Program-made: the position numbers and the translations under genes
Part shown: positions 7,204 through 15,438 of the stretch, piece after piece
Numbering within the stretch: the stretch's first letter is position 1
Layout of the letters: each line of letters opens with the position of its first letter
Assembly (NCBI GenBank): GCA_002408385.1
Contig: DHSB01000084.1
Coordinates: forward strand, 28,733 to 48,923
Origin: Myxococcales bacterium UBA5297
GTDB lineage: Bacteria > Myxococcota > Myxococcia > Myxococcales > UBA5297
Direction of reading: 5' to 3'
DNA length: 20,191 bases
The notes under the pieces: model-generated
Database searches by the model: none
What the model was told of the DNA's origin: nothing
The model's input: the letters and a program-made list of their open reading frames with translations, nothing else

Positions 7204-9219
7204 CTAGCTCTTGATCTCGCTGTCGATCTCGCCGATTCCGTCGCGATCGATCGAGAGCATGAACAGCGGCTTCTCGGCCTCGCGCTTCTGGTTGATGGTG
7301 GTGCGGCCGGTGGCTCCGGGGAAATCCTTGACGCGGGTGAGCGCCTCGCGGAACGCCGCGCGCGTGGTCGGCCGCTGCGTCTCGAGGATGTGGCGCGTGA
7401 TGAGCGCGGTGTCGTAGCCGCTCGCCTCGAGCAAAGAGGGCGCGCGCCCGGTCGCCTTGCGGAACGCCTCGACGAAGGCCTGCGTCTCCTTGCGGTCGGA
7501 CTTCTCGAAGAAGCCGTCCACGAAGACCGAGCACTGCACGAACTTGCCGCCGCGCTCGACGAGCTCGTCGAAGTTCCAGCCGTTGGCGCCGAGGAGCTGC
7601 ACCGTCTTGACCTGGCCCGGCGTGCGCCCGGTCGTCTTGGCGATGCGCTCGAGGTCGCGCTTGTCGCAGGCGTTGGTGATCACGTCCTCGACCGCGAGCG
7701 CGGGCGCGACCAGGCCGACGTTCTTGTAGTAGTCGGGGATGAAGATGGCGTCGAAGTCGATGATCGGCGGCAGCTTGGAGTACGCGTCCTCGATCATCTT
7801 GCGCTGGCGGTACGGGTCCTTGACCTTCTCGATGATCTCGCGCCGCTTGTAGACGAACTCCTCGCGCTGATCGAGGTAGTAGCGGCCCACCAGCTTCTTG
7901 ACCACCGGGCCAAAGGTCGTCTGGTCGGCGTCGTAGCTCTCGGCGCCGCGGATCTCGCCGCCGCGCGCCTCGACCTCGTCCCAGAAGTAGCTGGCGAGCT
8001 CGTTGCCGTAGGGGATGTTCGGGTAGAGCAGCGCGAAGCGCTTGAAGCCCTTGACCCGCATCGCGTAGTCGACCAGCGCCGCGGCCTGGGCGCTGTTGGT
8101 GAGCATGTTGCGAAAGACGTGCGGGCCGATGTCGGTGAGCCCCTCGGCGCGCGAGAGCGTGAAGATGGGCGTCTCCTGCAGCTCGGCCTCGGCGGCGGCG
8201 TCCTCGCTGACCGAGGCGAGCACCGGGCCGAGGATGGCGATCACCTGCTCGTCCTCGGCCAGCTCGGCGACCGCGCGGCGCGCCTGGGCCGGCTCCCCGG
8301 CGCTGTCGCGGGTGACGATGCGGATGTTGCTGCCCTTGAGCGCGAGCTGGACGCCGGCGAGCACCGTCTCGCCTATCGACTTGAACCTGCCGCTCAGCGG
8401 CAGCAGCAGGCCGATGGTGTCGGGCTTGACCTCCTGGCGCCGGTCGAGCCGGGCGAGCATCGTCTGCGCCTCGGGGGCCCAGGGCGAGCCGGGAGCGTGG
8501 GCGAGCAGCGTCTCGAGCGTCTCGCGCAGCCGAGGGCGGTCGCGCAGGTGCGCGAAGATCTTCGCGAGCTTGAACTGCACGAGGGCCCAGGTCGGCGAGC
8601 TCGGCTCAATCTGCTGGGCAAGCCGGGCGACATCCATGAAGGAGACGCGCGACTCGAGGAGCTCGAAGACCCGCTGCATCGCGGCCTGCTGAGTCGCCTC
8701 GTCGCGCGCGCGCTGGGCGCGCTCGCCGTGCCAGCGCACCGCCTCGCCCCACTGGCGCGCCCCCTCGGAGGCGCGCGCGAGATGGCCGGCGGCCTCGAGC
8801 CTCCCGTCGTCGTTCAGCCGCGGGTAGAGCGCGGAGAGCGTCTGCAGCGCGTCGCGGGGCTCGTTGAGCTCGAGCTGCACCAGCGCGAGGTGGTAGCGGG
8901 CGGTGTCGTTGTCCGGAAAGAGCGGGAAGCGCGCGAGCAGGTCGCGATAGCCCTGGCGCGCCGGCCCAAGCTCGCGGGCGCGGTAGTGGGCCTCGGCCGC
9001 CTCGAAGAGGAGCTGGGCGACTTCGTTGCTGGCCTCGGGGACGTCGTTGAGCAGGCGCACGGCCTCGTCGGGCCGACCCGTCTCGATCTGGAGTCGGGCC
9101 TGGTCGACCTTCTCGCGCGAGGTCGCGTCGAGCTCGTTGGAGCCCACCCGCTTTGGGCAGCCCAGCAGGGCAATGCCCAGGCACAGGGCGAAGACGGTGG
9201 CGGGGGCTTGGCGAAGCAA
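7204..9219 (-). CDS. LpoA/LppC-like lipoprotein: TPR region plus type-1 periplasmic-binding fold
   Basis: A 671-aa predicted lipoprotein with signal ATVFALCLGIALLGC (lipid Cys21). The start is TTG at 9219, supported by AAAGGTGA just upstream and by the signal peptide it creates. Residues about 30-255 are helical TPR-like repeats (EAAEAHYRARELGPARQGYRDL; LALVQLELNEPRDALQTL). Residues about 265-660 match the branched-chain amino-acid-receptor fold (IGLLLPLSGRFKSIGETVLAGVQLAL; VIAILGPVLASVSEDAA; GFKRFALLYPNIPYG). This order is that of LpoA, the outer-membrane activator of penicillin-binding protein PBP1A. Between the lobes lies a charged stretch (about 430-475, DQREEFVYKRREIIEKVKD) that looks like an insertion. 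Activation of a peptidoglycan synthase is inferred from architecture; a ligand-binding envelope receptor is the alternative. Confidence 0.85.
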   Translation of the reverse strand: MLRQAPATVFALCLGIALLGCPKRVGSNELDATSREKVDQARLQIETGRPDEAVRLLNDVPEASNEVAQLLFEAAEAHYRARELGPARQGYRDLLARFPLFPDNDTARYHLALVQLELNEPRDALQTLSALYPRLNDDGRLEAAGHLARASEGARQWGEAVRWHGERAQRARDEATQQAAMQRVFELLESRVSFMDVARLAQQIEPSSPTWALVQFKLAKIFAHLRDRPRLRETLETLLAHAPGSPWAPEAQTMLARLDRRQEVKPDTIGLLLPLSGRFKSIGETVLAGVQLALKGSNIRIVTRDSAGEPAQARRAVAELAEDEQVIAILGPVLASVSEDAAAEAELQETPIFTLSRAEGLTDIGPHVFRNMLTNSAQAAALVDYAMRVKGFKRFALLYPNIPYGNELASYFWDEVEARGGEIRGAESYDADQTTFGPVVKKLVGRYYLDQREEFVYKRREIIEKVKDPYRQRKMIEDAYSKLPPIIDFDAIFIPDYYKNVGLVAPALAVEDVITNACDKRDLERIAKTTGRTPGQVKTVQLLGANGWNFDELVERGGKFVQCSVFVDGFFEKSDRKETQAFVEAFRKATGRAPSLLEASGYDTALITRHILETQRPTTRAAFREALTRVKDFPGATGRTTINQKREAEKPLFMLSIDRDGIGEIDSEIKS

Positions 9220-9305
9220 GGTTCACCTTTGGGGGTTGTCGCGGCGCCAGGGAGCTGGCGGCACAAGTTGCATCCACCCGGCCGAACGGACCGGAGGGCC
9301 TCGAG

Positions 9306-9325
9306 AGGCATGTGATGCCTTTATT
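9306..9325 (+). other. Hairpin followed by TTATT on the plus strand
   Basis: AGGCAT-GTG-ATGCCT (9306-9320) is followed by TTATT. It looks like a weak intrinsic terminator for plus-strand transcription, yet no plus-strand gene lies upstream in this spacer. It also sits in the presumed leader of the minus-strand LpoA-like gene. Confidence 0.35.
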
Positions 9326-9346
9326 GCAAAAGCGCCCGATTGCAAA
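9323..9346 (-). promoter_or_regulatory. Direct repeat ATTGCAAA-N8-ATTGCAAA upstream of the LpoA-like gene
   Basis: Two exact ATTGCAAA octamers start 16 bases apart, about 105-125 bases upstream of the TTG start at 9219, in the only notably AT-richer patch of the spacer. This suits a regulator-binding pair or part of a promoter. No well-spaced -35/-10 pair could be fixed. Confidence 0.3.
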
Positions 9347-9492
9347 GGGGGGAACATCGAGTCGCCGGCTCGCTCGGGTCACGTCCAAGTGGCCAGAACC
9401 TCAGCTCCTTTGCTCGTCGAGCAGGCGCCGGAGCAGTCGCGCTCGTCCGGACGGGGGGAGGCCGGTCGAGTTGGTGGTGACTTCGCCCAACC

Positions 9493-9502
9493 GGGCGTCA
9501 AC
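9493..9502 (+). repeat. 10-bp direct repeat GGGCGTCAAC, left of the array
   Basis: GGGCGTCAAC occurs here and again at 9772-9781, bracketing the 22-bp array at 16 and 14 bases from its ends. The placement is like a target-site duplication. A chance match of this length within a few hundred GC-rich bases is unlikely but possible. Confidence 0.5.
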
Positions 9503-9517
9503 CTTGCGCGCGCTGAG

Positions 9518-9758
9518 GAAGCATTCGACCCCCGGGATCGAAGCGTTCGACCCTCGGGACCGAAGCGTTCGACCCTCGGCACCGAAGCATTCGACCCCGG
9601 GACCGAAGCATTCGACCCCGGGGACCGAAGCATTCGCCCCCGGGGACCGAAGCATTCGACCCCGGGGACCGAAGCATTCGACCCTCGGGACCGAAGCATT
9701 CGACCCTGGGGACCGAAGCATTCGACCCTCGGGACCGAAGCATTCGACCCTGGCACGG
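9518..9758. repeat. Array of 11 tandem 22-bp palindromic units
   Basis: Eleven head-to-tail units begin at 9518, 9540, 9562, 9584, 9605, 9627, 9649, 9671, 9693, 9715 and 9737; all are 22 bp except the fourth (21 bp). Each is built as GAAGCATTCGA plus CCCYCGGGACC with small variations. The core TTCGACCCCGGGGACCGAA is a near-perfect palindrome (TTCG with CGAA, CCCC with GGGG), and the junction CGAA-GCA-TTCG is a second small dyad. Units 2-3 have GCGTTCG in place of GCATTCG, and the last unit is degenerate. There are no unique spacers, so it is not a CRISPR array. It lies between the dnaJ stop and the next minus-strand gene. The function is unknown; a protein-binding array or a chain of RNA hairpins are the main ideas. 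Confidence 0.95.
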
Positions 9759-9763
9759 GAAGC

Positions 9764-9779
9764 TGACGCGAGGGCGTCA
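9764..9779 (-). other. Small hairpin between the dnaJ 3' end and the array
   Basis: TGACGC-GAGG-GCGTCA is a perfect 6-bp stem with a 4-base loop. It overlaps the right-hand GGGCGTCAAC direct repeat. There is no T-run. Confidence 0.4.
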
Positions 9780-9781
9780 AC
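9772..9781 (+). repeat. 10-bp direct repeat GGGCGTCAAC, right of the array
   Basis: Partner of the copy at 9493-9502; together they bracket the 22-bp palindrome array. Confidence 0.5.
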
Positions 9782-9900
9782 TGACTCTCGGTGACCGGAC
9801 AGAGAGCCGCTCGGAAGGCGGACTCCCGTCCCTTTGGAGCGAGAAGGTGGAGGTCGAATCGGCGCTTGCGCGGACCCCCGCCGGGCAGTCGCTGGCGAGG

Positions 9901-11031
9901 CTAGTGCACCAGCTCCTTGACCTTCTCCCAAAAGCTCTTGCTCTGCGGATGGCTGTCGGGGCTCGAGGCGGCAGCGAACTGCTCGAGCAGGCGCTTCTGC
10001 TCCTTGGAGAGGTTGGTCGGTGTCTCGATGACCACGCGTACGTGCTGATCGCCGCGGCCATAGCCCGACAGGCTGGGCACGCCCTTGCCCTTGAGGCGGA
10101 AGATCTTTCCGCTCTGCGTGCCGGCTGGAATCTTCAGCTTGGCGCTGCCCTCGAGGGTGGGCACGTCGATGGAGGCGCCGAGCGTCGCGTCGACGAAGCC
10201 GATGGGCACCTCGCAGAAGATCTCGTTCTCCTCGCGCTGGAACAGCGGGTGCTCGCGCACGTGGATGACGACGTAGAGATCGCCCGCCGGCCCGCCGCCC
10301 TCGCCAGGCTCGCCCTCGCCGTTGAGCCTCAGGCGGGTTCCGGTGTCGACGCCCGCGGGCACCTTGACGGTCAGGGTCGCCTCCGAGGCGACCTTGCCCG
10401 AGCCGTGGCACTTGGGGCAGGGGTCGGCCAGGATGCGGCCGGCGCCCGCGCACCCGGTGCAGCTCCGCGAGATGGAGAAGAAGCCCTGGGAGAAGCGCAC
10501 CTCACCGGTGCCGCCGCAGGTCGGGCAGGTCTTGACCCCGGTGCCCGGCCGGGCGCCGGAGCCGCTGCACTCGTCGCAGCGGGTCGGGCGCGGCACCTTG
10601 ATGGTCACCTCGGCGCCGAAGACCGCCTGCTCGAAGCTCACCTCGAGGTTGTAGCGCAGGTCGGCGCCGCGGCTCACCCCGGGGCTGCGGCCGCGCGAGG
10701 AGCGCGGGGTGCCGAAGATCTCGGAGAAGATGTCCGAGAAGATGTCGTTGATCGAGCCCTGGTAGCCAAAGCCCCCGAAGCCCTCGAAGGGGTTGGCGCC
10801 CATGCCGGCGTGGCCGAACTGGTCGTAGCGGGTCCGCTTTTCGGCGTCGGAGAGCACCGCGTAGGCCTCCGAGGCCTCCTTGAACTTGTCCTCGGCCGTC
10901 TTGTCGCCCGGGTTCTTGTCCGGGTGGTACTTCAAGGCCGCCTTGCGGTAGGCGCTCTTGATGTCTTGCGGGCTGGCGCTCCGCTCGATGCCGAGGACTT
11001 CGTAATAGTCGCGCTTGGATGCTGCGTTCAT
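9901..11031 (-). CDS. dnaJ: Molecular chaperone DnaJ (Hsp40)
   Basis: Co-chaperone that delivers unfolded clients to DnaK and stimulates its ATPase. The 376-aa protein is complete: J domain (about 7-72) with HPD at 36-38, Gly/Phe region (73-95, [11 protein letters not shown]), four zinc-finger repeats [24 protein letters not shown] and CPKCHGSG (Cys pairs at 152/155, 169/172, 191/194, 205/208), then the C-terminal substrate-binding domains. The ATG at 11031 is directly before [13 protein letters not shown], the standard DnaJ beginning. It is the last gene of the hrcA-grpE-dnaK-dnaJ series, but a terminator and a separate promoter divide it from dnaK, so it may be expressed partly on its own. 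All key residues are present. Confidence 0.98.
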   Translation of the reverse strand: MNAASKRDYYEVLGIERSASPQDIKSAYRKAALKYHPDKNPGDKTAEDKFKEASEAYAVLSDAEKRTRYDQFGHAGMGANPFEGFGGFGYQGSINDIFSDIFSEIFGTPRSSRGRSPGVSRGADLRYNLEVSFEQAVFGAEVTIKVPRPTRCDECSGSGARPGTGVKTCPTCGGTGEVRFSQGFFSISRSCTGCAGAGRILADPCPKCHGSGKVASEATLTVKVPAGVDTGTRLRLNGEGEPGEGGGPAGDLYVVIHVREHPLFQREENEIFCEVPIGFVDATLGASIDVPTLEGSAKLKIPAGTQSGKIFRLKGKGVPSLSGYGRGDQHVRVVIETPTNLSKEQKRLLEQFAAASSPDSHPQSKSFWEKVKELVH

Positions 11032-11062
11032 GGTCGTCTGTAGGGCTGCCGGTCGTTCTGCA

Positions 11063-11074
11063 CGCTCGCGAGCG
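11063..11074. promoter_or_regulatory. 12-bp palindrome in the dnaJ leader
   Basis: CGCTCGCGAGCG is a perfect palindrome about 30-45 bases upstream of the dnaJ ATG, inside the presumed mRNA leader. Its ACGCTCG/CGAGC arms resemble those of the dyad upstream of hrcA (15372-15389), apart from spacing. The GC content makes chance likely. Confidence 0.25.
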
Positions 11075-11117
11075 CGCCCTGCCTGGTGAGTGCCCCCCTC
11101 CGAATATGGCCGGCGCG

Positions 11118-11145
11118 AATATAACGCACGGAATTCACTTGGCAA
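11118..11145 (-). promoter_or_regulatory. Candidate housekeeping promoter for dnaJ
   Basis: On the minus strand TTGCCA (-35, 11145-11140) and TATATT (-10, 11123-11118) are separated by 16 bases. The match to the sigma-70 consensus is strong for this GC-rich genome, in an AT-richer island. Initiation near 11111 would give a leader of about 80 bases before the dnaJ ATG. Confidence 0.6.
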
Positions 11146-11160
11146 TCTGGCCGGGGAGAG

Positions 11161-11207
11161 AAAAGCGCCCTCCGCGGCCAGGCCGGGAGGCGGGCCGCAG
11201 AGGGCGC
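11161..11207 (-). terminator. Intrinsic terminator after dnaK
   Basis: A long stem: GCGCCCTC (11165-11172) pairs with GAGGGCGC (11200-11207), and inside it GCGGCC (11174-11179) pairs with GGCCGC (11193-11198), with single mismatches between. On the minus strand the stem is followed by TTTT then CTCTCC. It starts 24 bases after the dnaK stop. The opposite strand has no T-run after the stem, so it is directional. Confidence 0.8.
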
Positions 11208-11230
11208 AAAATCCGAGTCAGGACCGAAGG

Positions 11231-13072
<1,842 letters not shown>

Positions 13073-13110
13073 GTGCGTTCCCTAGGTGAGGTGTCCTGGG
13101 GCAAGACGTT

Positions 13111-13122
13111 CTATTCGAATAG
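13111..13122. promoter_or_regulatory. 12-bp palindrome in the grpE-dnaK spacer
   Basis: CTATTCGAATAG is a perfect, AT-rich palindrome 39-50 bases upstream of the dnaK ATG, in an otherwise GC-rich spacer. It overlaps the -10-like CCCCTATT of a candidate heat-shock promoter, a common position for an operator. Confidence 0.45.
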
Positions 13123-13147
13123 GGGAGCCCCCTCGCCCTGATTCGAC
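13118..13147 (-). promoter_or_regulatory. Candidate heat-shock-type (sigma-32-like) promoter for dnaK
   Basis: On the minus strand GTCGAAT (13147-13141), a spacer of 15 bases and CCCCTATT (13125-13118) resemble the enterobacterial sigma-32 elements CTTGAAA and CCCCATNT. The match is partial in both boxes. Initiation near 13110 would leave a leader of roughly 38 bases before the dnaK ATG. Confidence 0.35.
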
Positions 13148-13167
13148 GGCAGCTTATCAGCAAGGAC

Positions 13168-14193
13168 CTAGTCCTCTATCGCGGTCTTCTCTTCGCCCGC
13201 CTCGTTCGCGGTCTCAGCAGCCTCAGGCGCGCTCGGCTGCTCGGCCGCTGCGGCTGAGTCGGCGGCGCCGGCCTCGGCTTCCTGCTCGCCTGGCTGCCCA
13301 GCCGCGGCTTGCTCGGCCGCTGCGGCTGAGTCGGCGGCGCCGGCCTCGGCTTCCTGCTCGCCCGGCTGCCCAGCCGCCGCTTGCTCGGCCGCCGCCGGTT
13401 GCTCAGCCGGAGCCTCTTGGGGCGCGGCGGCGGGCTTGGCCTTCGCGACGACGACCATCGCCGGCCTCATCAGCCGTTCGTGCAGCGTGTAGCCGCACAC
13501 CATCTCGTGGAGCACCGTGCCCGGCTCCTGGTCCGACTCGACGGCCTGCATCGCCTCGTGCAGGTTGGGATCGAACGGCTGGCCGACGGCCGAGAAGCCG
13601 ACGGCGCCGAACTTGGCGAGCGTCTTGTCGAAGAGCTTGCGGGTCATCTGGATGCCCGTCTTGAGGCCCTCGAAGTCGGCGGGCGACTTGGCGTGCTCGA
13701 GCGCGCGGTCGAGGTTGTCGCCGACCGGCAGCATTTCGCGCAGCAGCTTCTCTTGACCGAATTTGTTCGCCTCTTCGCGCTCGCGGGCCGTGCGCTTCTT
13801 GAAGTTCTCGAGGTCGGCGGCGGCGCGCAGCAGGCGGTCGTGGTGCTCGCGAAGCTGCTCCATCGTCTTGCGGCTCATCGCCTGGCTCGCCTCGAGCTCC
13901 GCCTCGCGCTGGCGCAGCGCCTGCCGAGCCTCGAGCAGATCGCCCTTCAACTGGCGGATCTCGCCGGACAGCTTCTTGAGCTCGGACTGCGAGTCGGCCG
14001 GCGCCGCAGCGGCCTCCGACAGCGCTTCGGGGGCCGGCGCAGCCTCGACCGGCTCGTCCTCTACCGGCTCGCCACCCGCCGCCGGCTTCGCCTCGTCCAC
14101 CGGCTTCGCGCGGCGCTCGACGCTCTCGAGCGCCTGGGCGATCACGTCGTCGGCGATGTTGGCGGCCATCGGGTTGTCTTTCGGGTCGGACAA
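13168..14193 (-). CDS. grpE: Nucleotide exchange factor GrpE with long low-complexity tail
   Basis: GrpE releases ADP from DnaK. I chose the TTG at 14193 (341 aa) because GGAAGGAG lies 8 bases upstream; an ATG at 14169 is the alternative (333 aa). After an acidic Ala/Pro/Glu-rich start come a long coiled-coil helix (about 70-130, SELKKLSGEIRQLKGDLLEARQ) and the conserved core: LRAAADLENFKKRTARE, LLREMLPVGDNLDRALEHA, FDPNLHEAMQAVE, and GYTLHERLMRPAMVVVAKA. About 85 further residues of Ala/Glu/Gln/Pro follow, including a 24-residue block duplicated in tandem (core AAAGQPGEQEAEAGAADS). E. coli GrpE has 197 residues and no such tail. It lies between hrcA and dnaK. Confidence 0.95.
   Translation of the reverse strand: MSDPKDNPMAANIADDVIAQALESVERRAKPVDEAKPAAGGEPVEDEPVEAAPAPEALSEAAAAPADSQSELKKLSGEIRQLKGDLLEARQALRQREAELEASQAMSRKTMEQLREHHDRLLRAAADLENFKKRTAREREEANKFGQEKLLREMLPVGDNLDRALEHAKSPADFEGLKTGIQMTRKLFDKTLAKFGAVGFSAVGQPFDPNLHEAMQAVESDQEPGTVLHEMVCGYTLHERLMRPAMVVVAKAKPAAAPQEAPAEQPAAAEQAAAGQPGEQEAEAGAADSAAAAEQAAAGQPGEQEAEAGAADSAAAAEQPSAPEAAETANEAGEEKTAIED
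13239..13382 (-). repeat. 72-bp tandem duplication in the 3' part of grpE
   Basis: Two direct 72-bp copies (13239-13310 and 13311-13382) differ at only about three positions, and a short third start follows at 13383. 72 bp equals 24 codons, so the frame is kept. The high identity indicates recent duplication or ongoing length change. Confidence 0.9.
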
Positions 14194-14320
14194 AGCTCGC
14201 GCTCCTTCCAGCAGTGAAGTGGACAAAATACTACAAGGAAGACCGGAGAAGGGTAGTCCACCGTCGAACCGCCTGGAGCCTTTTGCCGCGCGCGCGGCGA
14301 AGCTTGCGCGCCTTTCGGCT

Positions 14321-15355
14321 TTACGACCGGCCGTCTTCCTGCAGCAGCCTCGAGACCGCGCGGGCGGTGTAGTCGACGAGCGCGATGGCTCGGCCGTAGT
14401 TCATGCGCGTCGGACCGATGACCCCGATGGAGCCGACCACGCCGGTCTCGGTGGCGTAGCGGGCCGCGACGACCGCAGCGCCGGTCGAAGCAGAGAACTC
14501 GGTGTCGGCGCCGATGAAGATCTGCACCTCGTCGGCGCCCAGGGCGCGGTCCAGCACCTCGAGCAGCTTCGACTTCTCCTCGAGGGCGACGAACAGCTCG
14601 CGCAGCCGCCGCAGGTCGCAGAACTCCGGAGCCTCGAAGAACGACCGCTGCCCGTCGATGAGGACCTCCTTTCCGCAGGTGTCGTCGAAGATGCGGCACC
14701 CGAGCGTGGCGGCCTTGGCGACCAGGGCGTCGTACTCGCAGCGGTCGCGGCGCATCTGCGCGAGGAGCCGCTCGCGCAGGGTCTCGGCGGGCCCCTCGCG
14801 CGCCAGCTCGTTGAGCCAGGCCGCAGCGTCGGCCAGCTCGCCGGCGGACATGGGGAAGTCGAGCGTCAGCAGGCGGTTGCGCACCATGCCCGCCGGGTTG
14901 ATCAGCACGGCGAGCACGCGGTTCTCGTTCAGGCGAACGAACTCGATGCGCTCCCAGGCCGCGTGCGCGACCTGCGGCGAGGTGACGACCGCCGCGTAGT
15001 GCGACAACGAGGAGAGCAGCCGCGAGCTCTCGCGCAACAGGCCGTCGACCGCGCCCGCCTGCGGAAGCCGCTGCTCGATGAGGTCGCGCTCGGGGCGCGA
15101 GGGCTGGCGCAGCTTCACGAGCGCGTCGACGTAGTAGCGGTAGCCCAGCTCGGTCGGAACGCGTCCGGCCGAGGTATGGGGCTTCTCGAGCAGGCCGAGC
15201 TCCTCGAGGTCGGCCATCACCGCGCGGACGGTTGCCGAGGAGACCGCCACCTCGCGCCGCGCGATGGACGAGCTGCCGACCGGCTCGCCCGTGTCGATGT
15301 GCTCGAGGACGATCGCTCTGAGAATCTCCCGCTGCCGGGGCGCCAGCTCCTCCAT
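14321..15355 (-). CDS. hrcA: Heat-inducible transcription repressor HrcA
   Basis: HrcA represses heat-shock operons, classically by binding the CIRCE inverted repeat, and is kept active by GroEL. The 344-aa protein has the N-terminal winged helix (LAPRQREILRAIVLEHIDTGEPVGSSSIA, then VSSATVRAVMADLEELGLLEKPHTSAGRVPTELGYRYYVD) and ends with the conserved IGVIGPTRMNYGRAIALVDYTARAVSRLL. I chose ATG 15355; a GTG at 15391 would add 12 residues that include the upstream dyad. Neither has a ribosome-binding site, which fits a leaderless message from the candidate promoter at 15364-15393. It is the first gene of the hrcA-grpE-dnaK-dnaJ order. No CIRCE-like sequence was seen near any of the four genes. 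Confidence 0.97.
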   Translation of the reverse strand: MEELAPRQREILRAIVLEHIDTGEPVGSSSIARREVAVSSATVRAVMADLEELGLLEKPHTSAGRVPTELGYRYYVDALVKLRQPSRPERDLIEQRLPQAGAVDGLLRESSRLLSSLSHYAAVVTSPQVAHAAWERIEFVRLNENRVLAVLINPAGMVRNRLLTLDFPMSAGELADAAAWLNELAREGPAETLRERLLAQMRRDRCEYDALVAKAATLGCRIFDDTCGKEVLIDGQRSFFEAPEFCDLRRLRELFVALEEKSKLLEVLDRALGADEVQIFIGADTEFSASTGAAVVAARYATETGVVGSIGVIGPTRMNYGRAIALVDYTARAVSRLLQEDGRS

Positions 15356-15363
15356 GACCGGGA

Positions 15364-15393
15364 TTAGTAACGCTCGGGGTTTACCGAGCACAA
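15364..15393 (-). promoter_or_regulatory. Candidate hrcA promoter enclosing a dyad operator
   Basis: On the minus strand TTGTGC (15393-15388) is followed after 17 bases by TTACTA (15370-15365; TACTAA in the next register). Between them lies a perfect dyad GCTCGG-N6-CCGAGC (15372-15389). An inverted repeat lodged between -35 and -10 is the classic place for a repressor. Initiation would fall at about 15357-15355, at the hrcA ATG itself. Confidence 0.45.
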
Positions 15394-15438
15394 GAGGCCG
15401 TCGAAGGCGCGGCTGGCTGCCTGTTGCTTCCCTGCGGA

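Larger units (their letters stand above)
9220..9900. other. Gene-free 681-bp spacer between dnaJ and the LpoA-like gene
   Basis: It holds the 22-bp palindrome array (9518-9758), a pair of 10-bp direct repeats on either side of the array, an AT-richer patch with two ATTGCAAA copies (9323-9346), and small hairpins (9306-9320, 9764-9779). Open frames across the array exist in several phases on the minus strand but show only repeat-derived peptides, so I call no gene here. Confidence 0.75.

Noticed and set aside
7087..9315. A 742-codon open frame on the plus strand opposite the LpoA-like gene
   Set aside because: Composition is Leu/Arg/Glu/Asp-rich filler without motifs, and it mirrors third-position GC of the real minus-strand gene, which has clear domains and a signal peptide.
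9518..9758. CRISPR array
   Set aside because: Units abut directly with no unique spacers, and no cas genes are present in the window.
9750..9769. Sigma-54 -24 element TGGCAC at the right end of the array
   Set aside because: The required TTGC-type -12 element at the correct distance is absent, and TGGCAC here is part of the degenerate last repeat unit.
9379..9780. Minus-strand open frame of 133 codons across the palindrome array, with repeated VECFGP-type peptides
   Set aside because: The 22-bp period shifts frame each unit, all phases are open, and the start would be a bare TTG without a ribosome-binding site. It looks like a by-product of the repeat.
11087..11092. CIRCE half-site GAGTGC upstream of dnaJ
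   Set aside because: Only one arm is present; the second arm at the required 9-base distance is missing.
15356..15391. HrcA start at GTG 15391
   Set aside because: The 12 extra residues overlap the promoter-like boxes and dyad and do not resemble the usual HrcA beginning; ATG 15355 places LAPRQREIL correctly.
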